Assembly: GCF_003604215.1 (NCBI RefSeq)
Contig: NZ_QXGS01000016.1
Location: 1-59,830, forward strand
Source: Teichococcus vastitatis
Lineage (GTDB): Bacteria; Pseudomonadota; Alphaproteobacteria; Acetobacterales; Acetobacteraceae
Direction of reading: 5' to 3'
Length of the DNA: 59,830 bases
The position numbers and the translations under genes are program-made. The notes beneath the pieces are model-generated. The model saw only the letters and a program-made list of their open reading frames with translations. It was not told where the DNA came from and did no database searches. Shown one piece after another: positions 43,237 to 54,345 of the stretch (the stretch's first letter is position 1; each line of letters opens with the position of its first letter).

Positions 43237-44409
43237 ATGAAGGCGCTCGCTTGGCACGGCAAGAACGACATCCGCTGCGACAACGTCACGGATCCCGGAA
43301 TCGAGGACGCGCGCGACGTCATCATCAAGGTCACATCCTGCGCCATCTGCGGTTCCGACCTGCACCTGATGGACGGGCAGATGCCGGCAATGAAATCGGG
43401 CGACGTGCTCGGCCATGAATTCATGGGCGAGGTGGTGGAAACGGGATCGCCGAACCACCGCCTGAAAAAGGGCGACCGCATCGTGGTGCCCTTCAACATC
43501 AATTGCGGCGAATGCTCGCAATGCAGGCGCGGCAACTGGGCCTGCTGCCTGCGCTCCAACCGCAACGGGGCGGAAGCTGCGACAATGTTCGGCTATCCGA
43601 CCGCCGGGCTGTTCGGATACTCCCACCTGACCGGCGGCTATTGGGGCGGACAGGCCGAATATGTGCGCGTGCCGATGGCCGACGTGGCGCCGATGAAGGT
43701 GCCTGAGGGCATGTCCGATGAGCAGGCGCTGTTTCTCACTGATATCCTGCCGACGGGCTGGCAGGCGGCGGTGCATTGCGACCTGAAGGGCGGCGAGACA
43801 GTGGCGATCTGGGGTGCGGGTCCGGTTGGGCTGTTCACCATCAAGTCGGCGCAGATCATGGGCGCCGAGCGCATCATCGTCATCGAAACGGTGCCGGAGC
43901 GCATGGCTCTGGCGCGGCAGGCCGGCGCCACGCACATCATCGATCTGAAGCAGGAGGAGGTGATCGAGCGCATCAAGGAGATCACGGACGGGGAAGGCCC
44001 CGATGCGGTGATCGATTGCGTGGGCATGGAGGCGACGGCCGGGCACGGCATGCTGGGCATGCTCAGCAAGGTCCAGGAAACCCTGACCTCCACCCAGCGT
44101 CCCTATGCGCTGGAGCAGGCCGTGCAGGCCGTGCGAGGCGGCGGCATTGTCTCCGTTCCCGGCGTGTATGGCGGGCCGATTCCGGTTCACATGGGAGCGG
44201 TGGTGCAGAAGGGCCTGACCATCCGTAGCGGACAGACGCATGTGAAGCGCTACCTGGAGGAACTGACGGGGTTGATCCAGCAAGGGCGGATCGATCCGAC
44301 CTTCCTGATCACGCACCGCAGCACCTCGCTGGAGCAGGGGCCGGAGCTCTACAAAACCTTCCGCGACAAGCAGGATGGCTGCGTGAAGGTGGTGTTCAAC
44401 CTGAACTAG
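43237..44409 (+). CDS. Zinc-dependent alcohol/formaldehyde dehydrogenase-like protein
   Basis: The 390-residue protein is a medium-chain dehydrogenase: CAICGSDLHLMDGQMP (catalytic zinc Cys), GHEFMGEVVE, the structural-zinc cysteines in NCGECSQCRRGNWACC, and the NAD site VAIWGAGPVGLFTIKSAQIM. The long form, with a C-terminal IDPTFLITHRSTSLEQGPEL, matches the group that includes glutathione-independent formaldehyde dehydrogenases and threonine dehydrogenase-like enzymes. Start at 43237 follows GGAAGGAAG. It stands alone, flanked by gene-poor DNA. Confidence 0.88.
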   Translation: MKALAWHGKNDIRCDNVTDPGIEDARDVIIKVTSCAICGSDLHLMDGQMPAMKSGDVLGHEFMGEVVETGSPNHRLKKGDRIVVPFNINCGECSQCRRGNWACCLRSNRNGAEAATMFGYPTAGLFGYSHLTGGYWGGQAEYVRVPMADVAPMKVPEGMSDEQALFLTDILPTGWQAAVHCDLKGGETVAIWGAGPVGLFTIKSAQIMGAERIIVIETVPERMALARQAGATHIIDLKQEEVIERIKEITDGEGPDAVIDCVGMEATAGHGMLGMLSKVQETLTSTQRPYALEQAVQAVRGGGIVSVPGVYGGPIPVHMGAVVQKGLTIRSGQTHVKRYLEELTGLIQQGRIDPTFLITHRSTSLEQGPELYKTFRDKQDGCVKVVFNLN

Positions 44410-44416
44410 CGGGCGT

Positions 44417-44435
44417 TTCCGGCCCGGTGCCGGAA
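44417..44435 (+). terminator. Hairpin after the alcohol dehydrogenase
   Basis: Seven-base perfect arms TTCCGGC and GCCGGAA with a five-base loop (CCGGT) begin eight bases after the stop codon. There is no U-run, so it may act as a 3'-end stabiliser or Rho-assisted terminator. Confidence 0.45.
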
Positions 44436-45418
44436 CGGGGCAGCGGAGCGGCGGAACCGGCCGCGCGCTGCGCCGCTATTCGGCACCTTCGCCCCGGCAC
44501 CGCCCTTGGCCCGCCGAGGCTGGCACCGCGCAGATCCGCGGCCAGGATCACTCAGCATCTCCAAGGCCGGGGCATGGCTTCCAGGACATGCCGTCATTTG
44601 GGCCGTCCGGCCTGGCGATGCTCACCGAGATCGCGACCCCACGGCAGAACTGTCGCGCCGCTCGCTAGAAGCCCCAGGCCATGGCGAGGTCGCTTGGCTC
44701 GAAGGCCGATGGCGAATCATTTCCGACGCCAACTGACCAATAATCCGGCGCCCTCATCATCGATCACCGGCGGCTGAGGCGTGCCGCAGCACCAGCCCCG
44801 CGACAGCCGGCATCCCTGCGCGATGGCTGTGGGTCGCCAGCGTCCCGGCAAACTCCGGTCATGTTCCCCGCAATGGCGGCCATTCCTGTTGATGCTCATG
44901 CCGCCGGCTTGGTCCGCGAGCTGAGACGGGAGCCGCTGCTGGTTTCACCGCCGAGAGGCCCAGACCTTCGCGAAGATGCACACCGGCTGCTCCGCTTGGG
45001 TGCCGGCGCCGAGCGCCGCTCGCCGCGCCAGCGATCCGGATACGAGAGGCTTGCGCGCGGTCGGCAGGTGGGGAGGCGGGAAACGGCACCGCGCACCAGG
45101 CAACGCATCGGTCACCTGTCTGGCGGATCCGCCCGGAAAGCCGGCCTCCGGCCCTGCCGACGCGGCAGCACGCCGGTGGTCGTGAAAAGAACAATTCCCC
45201 GCTGCACTGAATTGCTGCCGGCCATCGAGGCCGGATGGAAGAACAACGCAGAATCAAGATCCTGTTCGGAGGTGTCCGCAGGCCAAGTCATTCCGCACTT
45301 AAAACAATCTCCGGCCGTGCGCGAGTAGCCGCATAGAAAGTTTCGGTAACACGATAAAACCGTTGTGTGCGCCAGCGTCCAACAACTGGCGGCGACTTTC
45401 CGGCACAGGAGATTTCCC
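44436..45418. other. Gene-poor region
   Basis: Nearly 1 kb without a convincing gene. Frames are short or of shadow composition; one plus-strand frame ends with a protein-like GEVAWLEGRWRIISDAN near 44736 but lacks a good start and recognisable family. The last 120 bases are AT-richer and probably carry the desaturase promoter. Confidence 0.45.
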
Positions 45419-46597
45419 ATGAGAATTTCGAAAATTCAAACGCTTCAGGATGAAAGCCTGCTGACCCTGCGGCATGATCCGCGGGTCCAGATGGCGCTTC
45501 GCCTGCCGCGCGCGGTGCAGCCCTTCCTCACCTGGCTCACCGCCAAGCCCGGACCGGAGGAAGCGGTGCGGGAGATCCCGGCGCGCCGCTACGTGATCGG
45601 CGGCCTTGCCAGCATGGCGCTGGGAAGCGCGATGAGCGCGGCGGCCCTGCTGCTGGCCATGCCCTGGATGCTGGCGGCGCTGTTGTTGCTGGTCGGCCTC
45701 ACCGCCACCAGTTCCGGCCTCGGCCTGTACCAGGTGGTGATCTTTCACCATTGCTCGCACGGCACCGTGTTCCGCTCGCGGGAGCGGAACCGGCAGGTGG
45801 GGCGCATGGTCTCGGCCTTTCTGATGTTCACCCGCTTCGAGAACTACCAGCACGACCACATGCTGCACCATTCGGCCAACAAGCTGCTGACGGAGGAAGA
45901 CGAGTTCACCGGCTTCGTGTTCGGCGTCTGCCGCCTGGAGCCGGGCGTGGCGAAGCGCGTGTTATGGCGGCGCATCATCCTGAACCTGGTCTCGCCCGCC
46001 TTTCATGCCCGTTTCCTGCTGCGGCGCATCCAGGCATCCCTGTTCAGCGGCGACCGGCAGCACGACTGGATGGCGCGCGCCGGGCTGGCCGCGCCGCTGC
46101 TGCTGGCGGCGTTGACCGGCGCCTGGTTGCCGGTGCTGGTGGCTTGGTTCCTGCCGCTCACGGTGCTGCTGCAGATCGCCACCGTGTTCCGCATCCTGTG
46201 CGAGCACCGCTTCCCCGACGTCGAGATCATTCGCGCGCGCGGCAAGGCCTTTGTCTGCGCCTCCACCACCGGCGTGTTCCCCGGCGCCATGCCGCCCGCC
46301 CGCTCGGCGCGCAGCCTCGGCGGCATGCTGGCCTGGACCGGCTGGTGGGCAACCATGCTGACCGGGGCGCTGTTCGCCCGCGTCTTCGTGATGGTGGGCG
46401 ACGCGCCGTGCCACGATTTTCATCACCGCCGCCCGGCGACGCGCAAATGGACCGATTATGCGCGGGCCCGGCAGCACGACCAGGATGCCGGATCGCCGGG
46501 CTTTCCGGTCAACTACACGGAGAACTGGGGCGTGATCCGCGCCGTGGATGCCAATCTGGCGACGCTGGCGGCCACGCCGCCGGGCGTGGTGGCCTGA
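45419..46597 (+). CDS. Fatty-acid desaturase/hydroxylase-like membrane protein
   Basis: The 392-residue protein carries histidine boxes of membrane di-iron enzymes: HHCSH (110-114), HDHMLHH (145-151) and a late DFHHRRP. Hydrophobic segments surround them (LASMALGSAMSAAALLLAM, LLAALTGAWLPVLVAWFLP). Such enzymes desaturate or hydroxylate acyl chains or carotenoids at the inner membrane. The ATG at 45419 follows ACAGGAGA. Substrate and position specificity cannot be told. It converges with the histidine kinase gene. Confidence 0.85.
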   Translation: MRISKIQTLQDESLLTLRHDPRVQMALRLPRAVQPFLTWLTAKPGPEEAVREIPARRYVIGGLASMALGSAMSAAALLLAMPWMLAALLLLVGLTATSSGLGLYQVVIFHHCSHGTVFRSRERNRQVGRMVSAFLMFTRFENYQHDHMLHHSANKLLTEEDEFTGFVFGVCRLEPGVAKRVLWRRIILNLVSPAFHARFLLRRIQASLFSGDRQHDWMARAGLAAPLLLAALTGAWLPVLVAWFLPLTVLLQIATVFRILCEHRFPDVEIIRARGKAFVCASTTGVFPGAMPPARSARSLGGMLAWTGWWATMLTGALFARVFVMVGDAPCHDFHHRRPATRKWTDYARARQHDQDAGSPGFPVNYTENWGVIRAVDANLATLAATPPGVVA

Positions 46598-46619
46598 AGC
46601 GGTTTGGGGCGGCGGACCG

Positions 46620-48067
<1,448 letters not shown>

Positions 48068-48068
<1 letters not shown>

Positions 48069-49342
48069 CAGCCCCGCCGCCGCAGCACCGCGAGCACGCC
48101 GGTCCAATCCAGCGGGCGGGAATAACCCCGAAACGGCGCGATCTCCACGCCGGAATAGAAGCCGGCAAACGGCACCCCCTCGGCCAGGCCGGTGCGGACG
48201 ACCTCGGCTTCCTCCGTCAGCGCGCCGCTGCGGGCGCTGGCCCGGCCGGCGCAGTCAATGTAGAGCGCCAGCAGGTTGTCGCCGCCCTCGATGGCGCGGT
48301 TCATGGCCGCCACGCCGTTGCGCGCCGAATCCAGCATCAGCGCGTTGTCGCGGGCCATGATCTGGACCTTGGCGCCGGGAAAGAAATCCGGCTCGAACAG
48401 GGTGACCGATCCCGTGGCCGGGCTGGCCCGCAGGATCAGGCGGTTCACATAGGCATTCTCATCATAGGGGGCGAAGGGGTCGCCCTGCTTCTGGCCCAGC
48501 GTCGCCACCAGCGACAATTCCTGGCCCTGCGCCTCTCCCAGCCGCAGCCCGAGCATGCGCTCGATGACGCCGAGCGCCGGCTGGCCATCCAGCTCATACA
48601 CCTCGGCGCCGTCGATCCGGGTGATCTCCATGAAGGTGGAGATCGGGCGGCAGCCATGCAGGATGCTGGTTTCCACGGCGATGCCGGGCGGAAACACCAG
48701 GGCCACGGCGGCGTGGTGGCGCAGCACGGCGCCGTCGAACACCCAGCTGTCCGACAGGTTCATGTCGGTCAGCAGCCCGCCGCCGAACAGCGTCACCTCG
48801 CGGCCGCCGAGGCCGCGGTGGAAACCCTCGACGATGTGGCTGGCTGGATGCAGCCGCAACGGCAGGTGGCTGGCCACGCTGTCGAACAACAGGAGCACCA
48901 CGGCGCCATCCTCGGCCACGCCGCGCACGGCGGCTCCCAGCGCGGCGCCTCCCGCCATCTCGTCGGGCAGCAGGTCCTGCACCACCAGCCGCGGCGTCAC
49001 CTCCGCGCCGCTGAAGCCGATCAACACCAGTTCGAGGCCGCTATAGCCGTAGCCCTGCCGGGTGATGCCCCCGGCGGAGGCGCCGCCCACCACGGGCACG
49101 TCGCCCAGCGTGTCGCGCAGGGCGGCGAGCACGGTTCCGGGGTCCAGCTTACCGCCGCAAAAGGCCAGCACCAGGTCGGGACGGTGGCCCAGCAACGGCT
49201 TGACACAGGTCAATACCGCTTGGCGTGCATCGCTGTGGCGGGAATAACCAATCTGGATCACACCCACGCGGTAAAGCAAAGTGCGGGACGAATCAATTGG
49301 AGGCCGCTCCCGGTGCCTATGGAGTGGCGGGTGGCTCTTCAC
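48068..49342 (-). CDS. FIST-domain sensory protein
   Basis: The protein has a FIST_N domain (IQIGYSRHSDARQAVLTCVK, LVLAFCGGKLDPGTVLAAL, VPVVGGASAGGITRQGYGYS) and a FIST_C domain (RIDGAEVYELDGQPALGVIE, LLALYIDCAGRAS, FAGFYSGVEIAPFRGYSRPL). FIST proteins are thought to bind small ligands; some bind haem and sense nitric oxide with a partner kinase. Start is uncertain: GTG at 49342 overlaps the transporter stop (GTGA) and gives 424 residues, while GTG at 49267 gives the usual family N-terminus (399 residues). It is coupled to the kinase downstream. Confidence 0.85.
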
Positions 49343-50322
49343 GTTCTCGTGTGTCTTCCCGCCAGGGTGGAAATGGCCCGGCGCGCCAGGGTCGCCAGGG
49401 CCGGCGTGGCGAAGACCGGCAGCGCGGTGAGCGCCATGAACAACCGGCCCTGCTCCGAAAGCAGGGCCGGGCAGGCGGCCCAGACCAGGGTAACGTTGCG
49501 GTAGCCCCCGATCAGCACCGCCTCCGGCAGGCTGCGACGCAGCAGCAGCCAGGCGGCCAGGATGCCGGCCAGTCCCGGCAGGCAGGCCAGCGCGGCGAGC
49601 CGCAGCATCGCCACCGGCTGCGCCGCCACCAGCGGCCCCAGCCCGTCCATCCTGGCCAGGGCTGTCAGCGACAGCGCCAGCACCGCGCCGCCGGCGCAGT
49701 GACGGCGGGCCACTTCCGTGCGCAGCGGCGGCCAGCGCCGCAGCGGCAAGGCCGCCAGGGCCGGCAGCACGCCGAGCAACCACAGCCGTTCCGCCAGCAC
49801 CGCCGGCTCAACCCCGCCCGGGCTTCCCAGCACCGCCGCCACGGCCGGCACCAGCAGCGGCGCGGCGGCGGTGCTGGCGGCCACCACCGCCAGACTGCGG
49901 CCCCCGCCCAGGCCGAGCGCCACGCCCAGGCCGATGGCGCCGGTACCAACCGGCGCCGCCGCGGCAAGGGCGACCCAGAGACGCGCCTCGGCACCGGCAC
50001 CCAGCAGCCATGCCGCGCCGCAGCCCAGCAACGGGGCCGCCAGACCGAGTGCCAGCACCAGCAGCAGCGGCGGCCCCAGCGCGGCGGCCAGCGAGGGCAG
50101 CGGCCCCGGCGGCAGCAGGGGAGGCGCCAGCGCCAGCAAGCCGAGCAGCGTGGTGGCCACCAGCAGGGCCGGCAACGCGCGGTGGGCCAGCGCCGCCAGA
50201 TCCGGCAGCAGCAGGCCGGCCGCCATGGCCAGCAGCGGCAGCACCGGCACCATGCGGGCCAGGCGCCGCCGGGCCGATCCCGCGCAGGGCAGGTCGCCCA
50301 GGGTCTGCATCGCCCCGGACAT
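49339..50322 (-). CDS. BASS-family (bile acid:sodium symporter-like) membrane protein
   Basis: The 327-residue protein has about nine to ten membrane segments, with BASS-like helices (APVGTGAIGLGVALGLGGG, AVLIGGYRNVTLVWAACPAL). The family moves organic anions with sodium. It overlaps the FIST gene by four bases, so transporter, sensor and kinase may respond to the same compound. Assignment is by overall pattern and is less certain than for its partners. Confidence 0.7.
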   Translation of the reverse strand: MSGAMQTLGDLPCAGSARRRLARMVPVLPLLAMAAGLLLPDLAALAHRALPALLVATTLLGLLALAPPLLPPGPLPSLAAALGPPLLLVLALGLAAPLLGCGAAWLLGAGAEARLWVALAAAAPVGTGAIGLGVALGLGGGRSLAVVAASTAAAPLLVPAVAAVLGSPGGVEPAVLAERLWLLGVLPALAALPLRRWPPLRTEVARRHCAGGAVLALSLTALARMDGLGPLVAAQPVAMLRLAALACLPGLAGILAAWLLLRRSLPEAVLIGGYRNVTLVWAACPALLSEQGRLFMALTALPVFATPALATLARRAISTLAGRHTRT

Positions 50323-50325
50323 GGC

Positions 50326-50508
50326 TCAACGCGACCCGTCGGGCGGCGGCGCGGCCGCGCGCTCCGCCAGCAGCCGCGCCAGGGCGGCGAACAGCAGACC
50401 GCGGGCCAAGTCCGCCGAGGCGCCCTCGGCCGGCGGAAGCGGGCGCGCGAATGGCTCCGGAGGCGCCGGCAGCAGGGTCATCAGGCTCAACAAGGGGATC
50501 GGATGCAC
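50326..50508 (-). CDS. Small hypothetical protein upstream of the BASS gene
   Basis: A GTG at 50508, preceded by GGGAGAAGCCC, opens a 60-residue frame (HPIPLLSLMTLLPAPPEPFA, ASADLARGLLFAALARLLAE, PPPDGSR) that ends three bases before the transporter ATG. The spacing suggests coupling. No family is recognised, and composition is close to that of shadow frames, so it may not be real. Confidence 0.35.
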   Translation of the reverse strand: MHPIPLLSLMTLLPAPPEPFARPLPPAEGASADLARGLLFAALARLLAERAAAPPPDGSR

Positions 50509-50645
50509 GGGCTTCTCCCGGAGGGGCTGCGAGGCCGCGGAGGGAGCGCCCGGGACCGGCTTTCCGTCCCGAGATTTGGCTGGATTCGGACCGAAACTTT
50601 TCCGAAATTGTGCTCGGCGCACCGCGCGTCCCGGGAGGGCTGTGC

Positions 50646-51953
50646 ATGCAGGGCGAGGCTGCACCGATGGGGCCGGCCGAGGCCGTGCTGCGCATTGGCC
50701 GCTTCACCCTGGATGCGCGGCGCCGGCTGCTGCTGGGGCCGGATGGCGCCGAGGTGCCGCTGCGGCCGAAAAGCCTGATGCTGCTGCAGCTGCTGGCGCG
50801 GCACGCCGGGGCGGTGGTCGGGCGCCGGCAGATCCTGGACGCGGTCTGGCCCGGCCTGGCCGTCACGGATGACAGCATCACCCAGTGCATCGGCGAGATC
50901 CGCCGTGCCCTGGGGCCGGAGGGCAGCCTTCTGCGCACCGTTCCGAAGCGCGGCTACCTGCTGCAGCCGGCGCCGGATCCCGCGGCCCCGCCGGCGGTGC
51001 GGAGCCGGCGCTGGCGCGCCGCGGCGCTGTTGCTGGGGAGCGGCATGGCGCTGGTGGCGCTGGTGGTCCTGGTGCGGCCGTCGACGCCGGTGGCCTGGCG
51101 GCCCGGACCGTCGCCCTCGGCGGTGCTGCCCGTGGCCGATCCGGCGCCGCCACCCTCGGCCGCGTCACCGGCGCGGCTGTTGCTGGAGCAGGGCCGCGCC
51201 GCCGCCTACCGCGCGAACGGCAATCGCGGCGAGAACTGGCTCGCCGCGCGGGCCTTGTTCGAGAAGGCGATCGCCGCCGAGCCGGATTTCGCCCCGGCCT
51301 ATGCCGAAGCCGCCTTTACCCACACCAACATGGCCAATAGTGGCCTCAGCCCGGATCCTGCGGCGGAGCTGCGCGCGGCGGAGGCCCTGGCCGAGCGTGC
51401 GGTGGCGCTGGCCCCGGACCTGCCGGTGGTGCATGCCGCCCGCGCCGCGGTGTTCCGCCTACAGCGCCGCCCTTCCGACGCGCTGGCCGCCTATCGCCGC
51501 GCCGTGGAACTGGACGAGTCACAACACCCGTCGCGCGCCAATATCGGCTGGATGCTGATCCTGCTGGGCGAGCCGGACGGGGCGGTGGAGCCGGTGCTGC
51601 GCTCCATGGCGCTGGCGGAGGCGAACCATCCCTTCACCGGCACCTGGCTGACTTATCTGGGCATCGCCGAGCTGCAGATCGGCCGTGGCGATCACGGCGC
51701 GGACCGCTTCCGCCGCGCGCTGGAGCGGCCGGCCTTTCTGTCGCCCGACCTGCGCCGGCTCTACCTCGCGGCCGCGCTGGCGCTGAACGGCGACACCGAG
51801 GAGGCGGCGCTTCTGGTGCGCGAAGTGCGGCAGCGCCAGCCCGAACTGACCGCCGCGCGGCTGCGGCAGGCGGAGCTTTCGGATGAGCCGGGCTTTCTGG
51901 CCCGCCAGCAGGCGCTGTACCGGGGCCTGGCACTGGCCGGGCTGCCGGACTAG
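50646..51953 (+). CDS. CadC-like membrane transcriptional regulator with TPR domain
   Basis: The 435-residue protein has an N-terminal winged helix of the OmpR/CadC type (about 15-108; LRPKSLMLLQLLARHAGAVV, WPGLAVTDDSITQCIGEIRR, RTVPKRGYLLQP), a membrane helix (about 122-143; AAALLLGSGMALVALVVLV), a Pro-rich linker, and TPR-like repeats (about 175-430; AEPDFAPAYAEAAFTHTNMA). It probably binds DNA while anchored in the membrane, with the TPR part sensing in the periplasm. ATG at 50667 is an alternative start. Target genes are unknown. Confidence 0.82.
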   Translation: MQGEAAPMGPAEAVLRIGRFTLDARRRLLLGPDGAEVPLRPKSLMLLQLLARHAGAVVGRRQILDAVWPGLAVTDDSITQCIGEIRRALGPEGSLLRTVPKRGYLLQPAPDPAAPPAVRSRRWRAAALLLGSGMALVALVVLVRPSTPVAWRPGPSPSAVLPVADPAPPPSAASPARLLLEQGRAAAYRANGNRGENWLAARALFEKAIAAEPDFAPAYAEAAFTHTNMANSGLSPDPAAELRAAEALAERAVALAPDLPVVHAARAAVFRLQRRPSDALAAYRRAVELDESQHPSRANIGWMLILLGEPDGAVEPVLRSMALAEANHPFTGTWLTYLGIAELQIGRGDHGADRFRRALERPAFLSPDLRRLYLAAALALNGDTEEAALLVREVRQRQPELTAARLRQAELSDEPGFLARQQALYRGLALAGLPD

Positions 51954-51959
51954 GCCGGC

Positions 51960-52160
51960 TCAGCCCGAGCCGTCGCTGCCGCCATTCCCTTCGCCACCGC
52001 CACCGCCGCCGCCATCATCGCCGAACTTCGGATCCAGCTTCTCGGTCAGCGCCGCCACCTGGCGTTCCAGCGCCGCGAGACGCTCGGCGAGCCGTGCGAG
52101 TTCGTTCTGCTGCGCCGAAACGCCGGTGGTGTCGGCGCCGGTGCTGTCCGGTTGGGCCAT
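51960..52160 (-). CDS. Small coiled-coil protein with glycine-rich tail
   Basis: The 66-residue protein (start ATG at 52160) has one heptad-patterned helix (NELARLAERLAALERQVAAL) followed by a tail of mostly Gly, Ser and Asp. It is likely a small oligomerising protein of unknown role. A longer start at 52217 exists but lacks support. Convergent with the CadC-like gene, seven bases apart. Confidence 0.55.
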   Translation of the reverse strand: MAQPDSTGADTTGVSAQQNELARLAERLAALERQVAALTEKLDPKFGDDGGGGGGGEGNGGSDGSG

Positions 52161-52256
52161 GGCGGTTTTCCTTCGCGGGTGCGCTCGGGATGATAGCGAA
52201 ATGAATCCGCCTGTCATCCCGACTGCCGTTCACCGCGATCGCGGCCTGTGCCGCGT

Positions 52257-53231
52257 TCAGCCGAACAGCGGCCGGAGGTTCTCCCGCACCCGCTCCAGCA
52301 CCGGGCGATCGGCGGGGCCGGGCTCGAAGCGGGCGCCGGTGATGGTTTCGAAGGCCCGGATATACACGGCGGCGGTGTCGAGGATCAGCGTCTCGGGAAT
52401 GTCCGGGATGCCGTCCTCGTAGGGATCGCAGCGCGCCGCCACCCAGTTGCGCACGAAATCCTTGTCGAAGCTTTCCGGCCTGTCGCCGGCGGCGAGCCGC
52501 TTCTCATAGCTGCCTGCCAGCCAGTAGCGGCTGCTGTCGGGGGTGTGGATCTCGTCGGCCAGCACGATGCGGCCCTCCGCGTCGGTGCCGAATTCATATT
52601 TCGTGTCCGCCAGGATCAGGCCGCGCGCCGCCGCCATTGCCTGACCGCGGGCGAACAGCGCCAGCGCATACTCGCAGAGCTGCTCCCATTGCGGCTCGGT
52701 CAGCAGGCCCTGTTCCAAGATCTGCCGCGGCGAGAGCGGCTCGTCATGCCCGCCATGAAAGGCCTTGCTGGTCGGCGTGATCACCGGGGAGGGCAGGCGC
52801 TGGTTGTCGCGCAGCCCGTCCGGCAGCTTCAGCCCGTACATGTCGCGCTGCCCCGCCTTGTACAGCGTCAGCAGGGAGGTGCCGGTGGTGCCCGCGAGGT
52901 AGCCGCGCACCACCACCTCCACCGGCAGGATGTCGAGCCGCCGGCCGATCACCACGTTCGGGTCGGGATAGTCCAGCACGTGGTTGGGACAGATGTCGCG
53001 CGTCGCCTCGAACCAGAAGCGCGCCGTCTGCGTCAGCACCTGGCCCTTGAACGGCACGGCGCAGAGGATGCGGTCAAAGGCCGAGAGCCGGTCGGTGGCG
53101 ATGATGACGCGGCGCCCATCCGGCAGGTCGTAATTGTCGCGCACCTTGCCGCTGTAATGGTTGGGCAGTTCCGGGATGGTGGCGTCGCGAAGTATCTGAT
53201 GCGCGCTGGCGCGGAGAATGGCCGGGTCCAT
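52257..53231 (-). CDS. purC: SAICAR synthetase (phosphoribosylaminoimidazole-succinocarboxamide synthase)
   Basis: The 324-residue protein shows the ATP-grasp-like PurC motifs: [68 protein letters not shown] and [14 protein letters not shown]. It adds aspartate to CAIR in purine biosynthesis. Length is of the longer (yeast-like) PurC type. Start ATG at 53231. Monocistronic as seen here. Confidence 0.95.
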   Translation of the reverse strand: MDPAILRASAHQILRDATIPELPNHYSGKVRDNYDLPDGRRVIIATDRLSAFDRILCAVPFKGQVLTQTARFWFEATRDICPNHVLDYPDPNVVIGRRLDILPVEVVVRGYLAGTTGTSLLTLYKAGQRDMYGLKLPDGLRDNQRLPSPVITPTSKAFHGGHDEPLSPRQILEQGLLTEPQWEQLCEYALALFARGQAMAAARGLILADTKYEFGTDAEGRIVLADEIHTPDSSRYWLAGSYEKRLAAGDRPESFDKDFVRNWVAARCDPYEDGIPDIPETLILDTAAVYIRAFETITGARFEPGPADRPVLERVRENLRPLFG

Positions 53232-53423
53232 GGATCCTCGATCCCAGGGTTGCGACACCGCGGCCGGCCCGAAACGCCCAAGCGCCGCCGGACGGCCGCC
53301 GGAACCCGGCATCCTAGACGATCCGCCCTGCGCTGTCAGGGCAGGGCGGCACGGCCAACCCCGGGGCGCCTCGCGCATTGTGCCCACAGCGTCACCTCGG
53401 CGCGGCACAACAAGGACAGCACC

Positions 53424-53849
53424 ATGAAGGCTCAGGGCAGCGCCGTTTGGCAAGGCGGCATCAAGGACGGCAAGGGCACCATGTCCACTCAGAGCGGCGC
53501 GCTGAAGGACGCCCCCTACGGCTTCTCGTCCCGCTTCGAGGGCAAGCCCGGCACCAACCCGGAGGAACTGATCGGCGCCGCCCATGCGGGCTGCTTCACC
53601 ATGGCGTTGTCGTTGATCCTGGGCGAGGCCGGGCTGACGGCGAGCCAGATGAACACCAGCGCGGACGTGACCCTGGAGAAGCAGGCGGAAGGCTTCGCCA
53701 TCACCGCCGTCCACCTGACGCTGCGCGCCAGCATCCCGGGTGCCGATGACGCCAGGTTCCAGGAGCTAGCGGCGAAGGCCAAGGCCGGGTGCCCGGTGTC
53801 CAAGCTGCTGAAGGCGGAGATCACCCTGGACGCCCAGCTGGAAGGCTGA
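53424..53849 (+). CDS. osmC: OsmC-family peroxiredoxin-like protein
   Basis: The 141-residue protein has the two reactive cysteines of OsmC/Ohr: [20 protein letters not shown] and [14 protein letters not shown], plus [11 protein letters not shown]. The N-terminal [16 protein letters not shown] is characteristic of the OsmC branch. It reduces organic hydroperoxides with thiol donors. Start at 53424 after CAAGGACAG. Confidence 0.92.
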   Translation: MKAQGSAVWQGGIKDGKGTMSTQSGALKDAPYGFSSRFEGKPGTNPEELIGAAHAGCFTMALSLILGEAGLTASQMNTSADVTLEKQAEGFAITAVHLTLRASIPGADDARFQELAAKAKAGCPVSKLLKAEITLDAQLEG

Positions 53850-53933
53850 GTCACGGCAAGGCCGGGGCGCTACGTGGCGCTTGCCTTGCGGCGGGCGCCG
53901 GGTCCAGCCTGGGGAGGATGCGGGGGAACGGCG

Positions 53934-54317
53934 ATGCTGATTCGTGACTTCCTGAACATCCTGCTCGACGACACGCTGGAAGAAGCACGGCTGCTTCATG
54001 CCCAGGCCAGCGCCCCGGGCGCGGCGCTGGCCTTCGCGGGGGCCGAGCGCGCCGTGTCCGAATGCCGGGAGGCCATGACCGGGGAACGCATGGGCGCCCG
54101 GCTGCGGGCGCTGCTGGCCGCGGTTCGCGCCGATTCCGCCCGCGCCGCCGGGCAGCCGGACGAGGCCTTCTGGTTCAGCCGCGAGCTCTACGTGGAATGG
54201 ATCGCCGAGGTGGTCAGCGTGGTGCTGATGACGGCGCGCGCGCCGGCGATCATTCCGCCCTCCCGCCGCGCCGCCATCGAGGCGGCGCGGCTGATCGGCC
54301 TGCTCGGCGCCGCCTGA
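53934..54317 (+). CDS. Hypothetical protein
   Basis: The 127-residue protein (MLIRDFLNILLDDTLEEARL, FWFSRELYVEWIAEVVSVVL, RRAAIEAARLIGLLGAA) is helical, moderately hydrophobic, and follows GGGGGAACG. I do not recognise the family. It follows osmC by 84 bases and converges with nhaA. Codon and residue use look like a real gene. Confidence 0.6.
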   Translation: MLIRDFLNILLDDTLEEARLLHAQASAPGAALAFAGAERAVSECREAMTGERMGARLRALLAAVRADSARAAGQPDEAFWFSRELYVEWIAEVVSVVLMTARAPAIIPPSRRAAIEAARLIGLLGAA

Positions 54318-54345
54318 GCAGCGGCGCCGGTTTCCTGCACCGGGC

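Noticed and set aside
44506-44736. Short frame ending GEVAWLEGRWRIISDAN in the gene-poor region
   Set aside because: The C-terminus looks protein-like, but there is no good start, no family and the first half has shadow composition.
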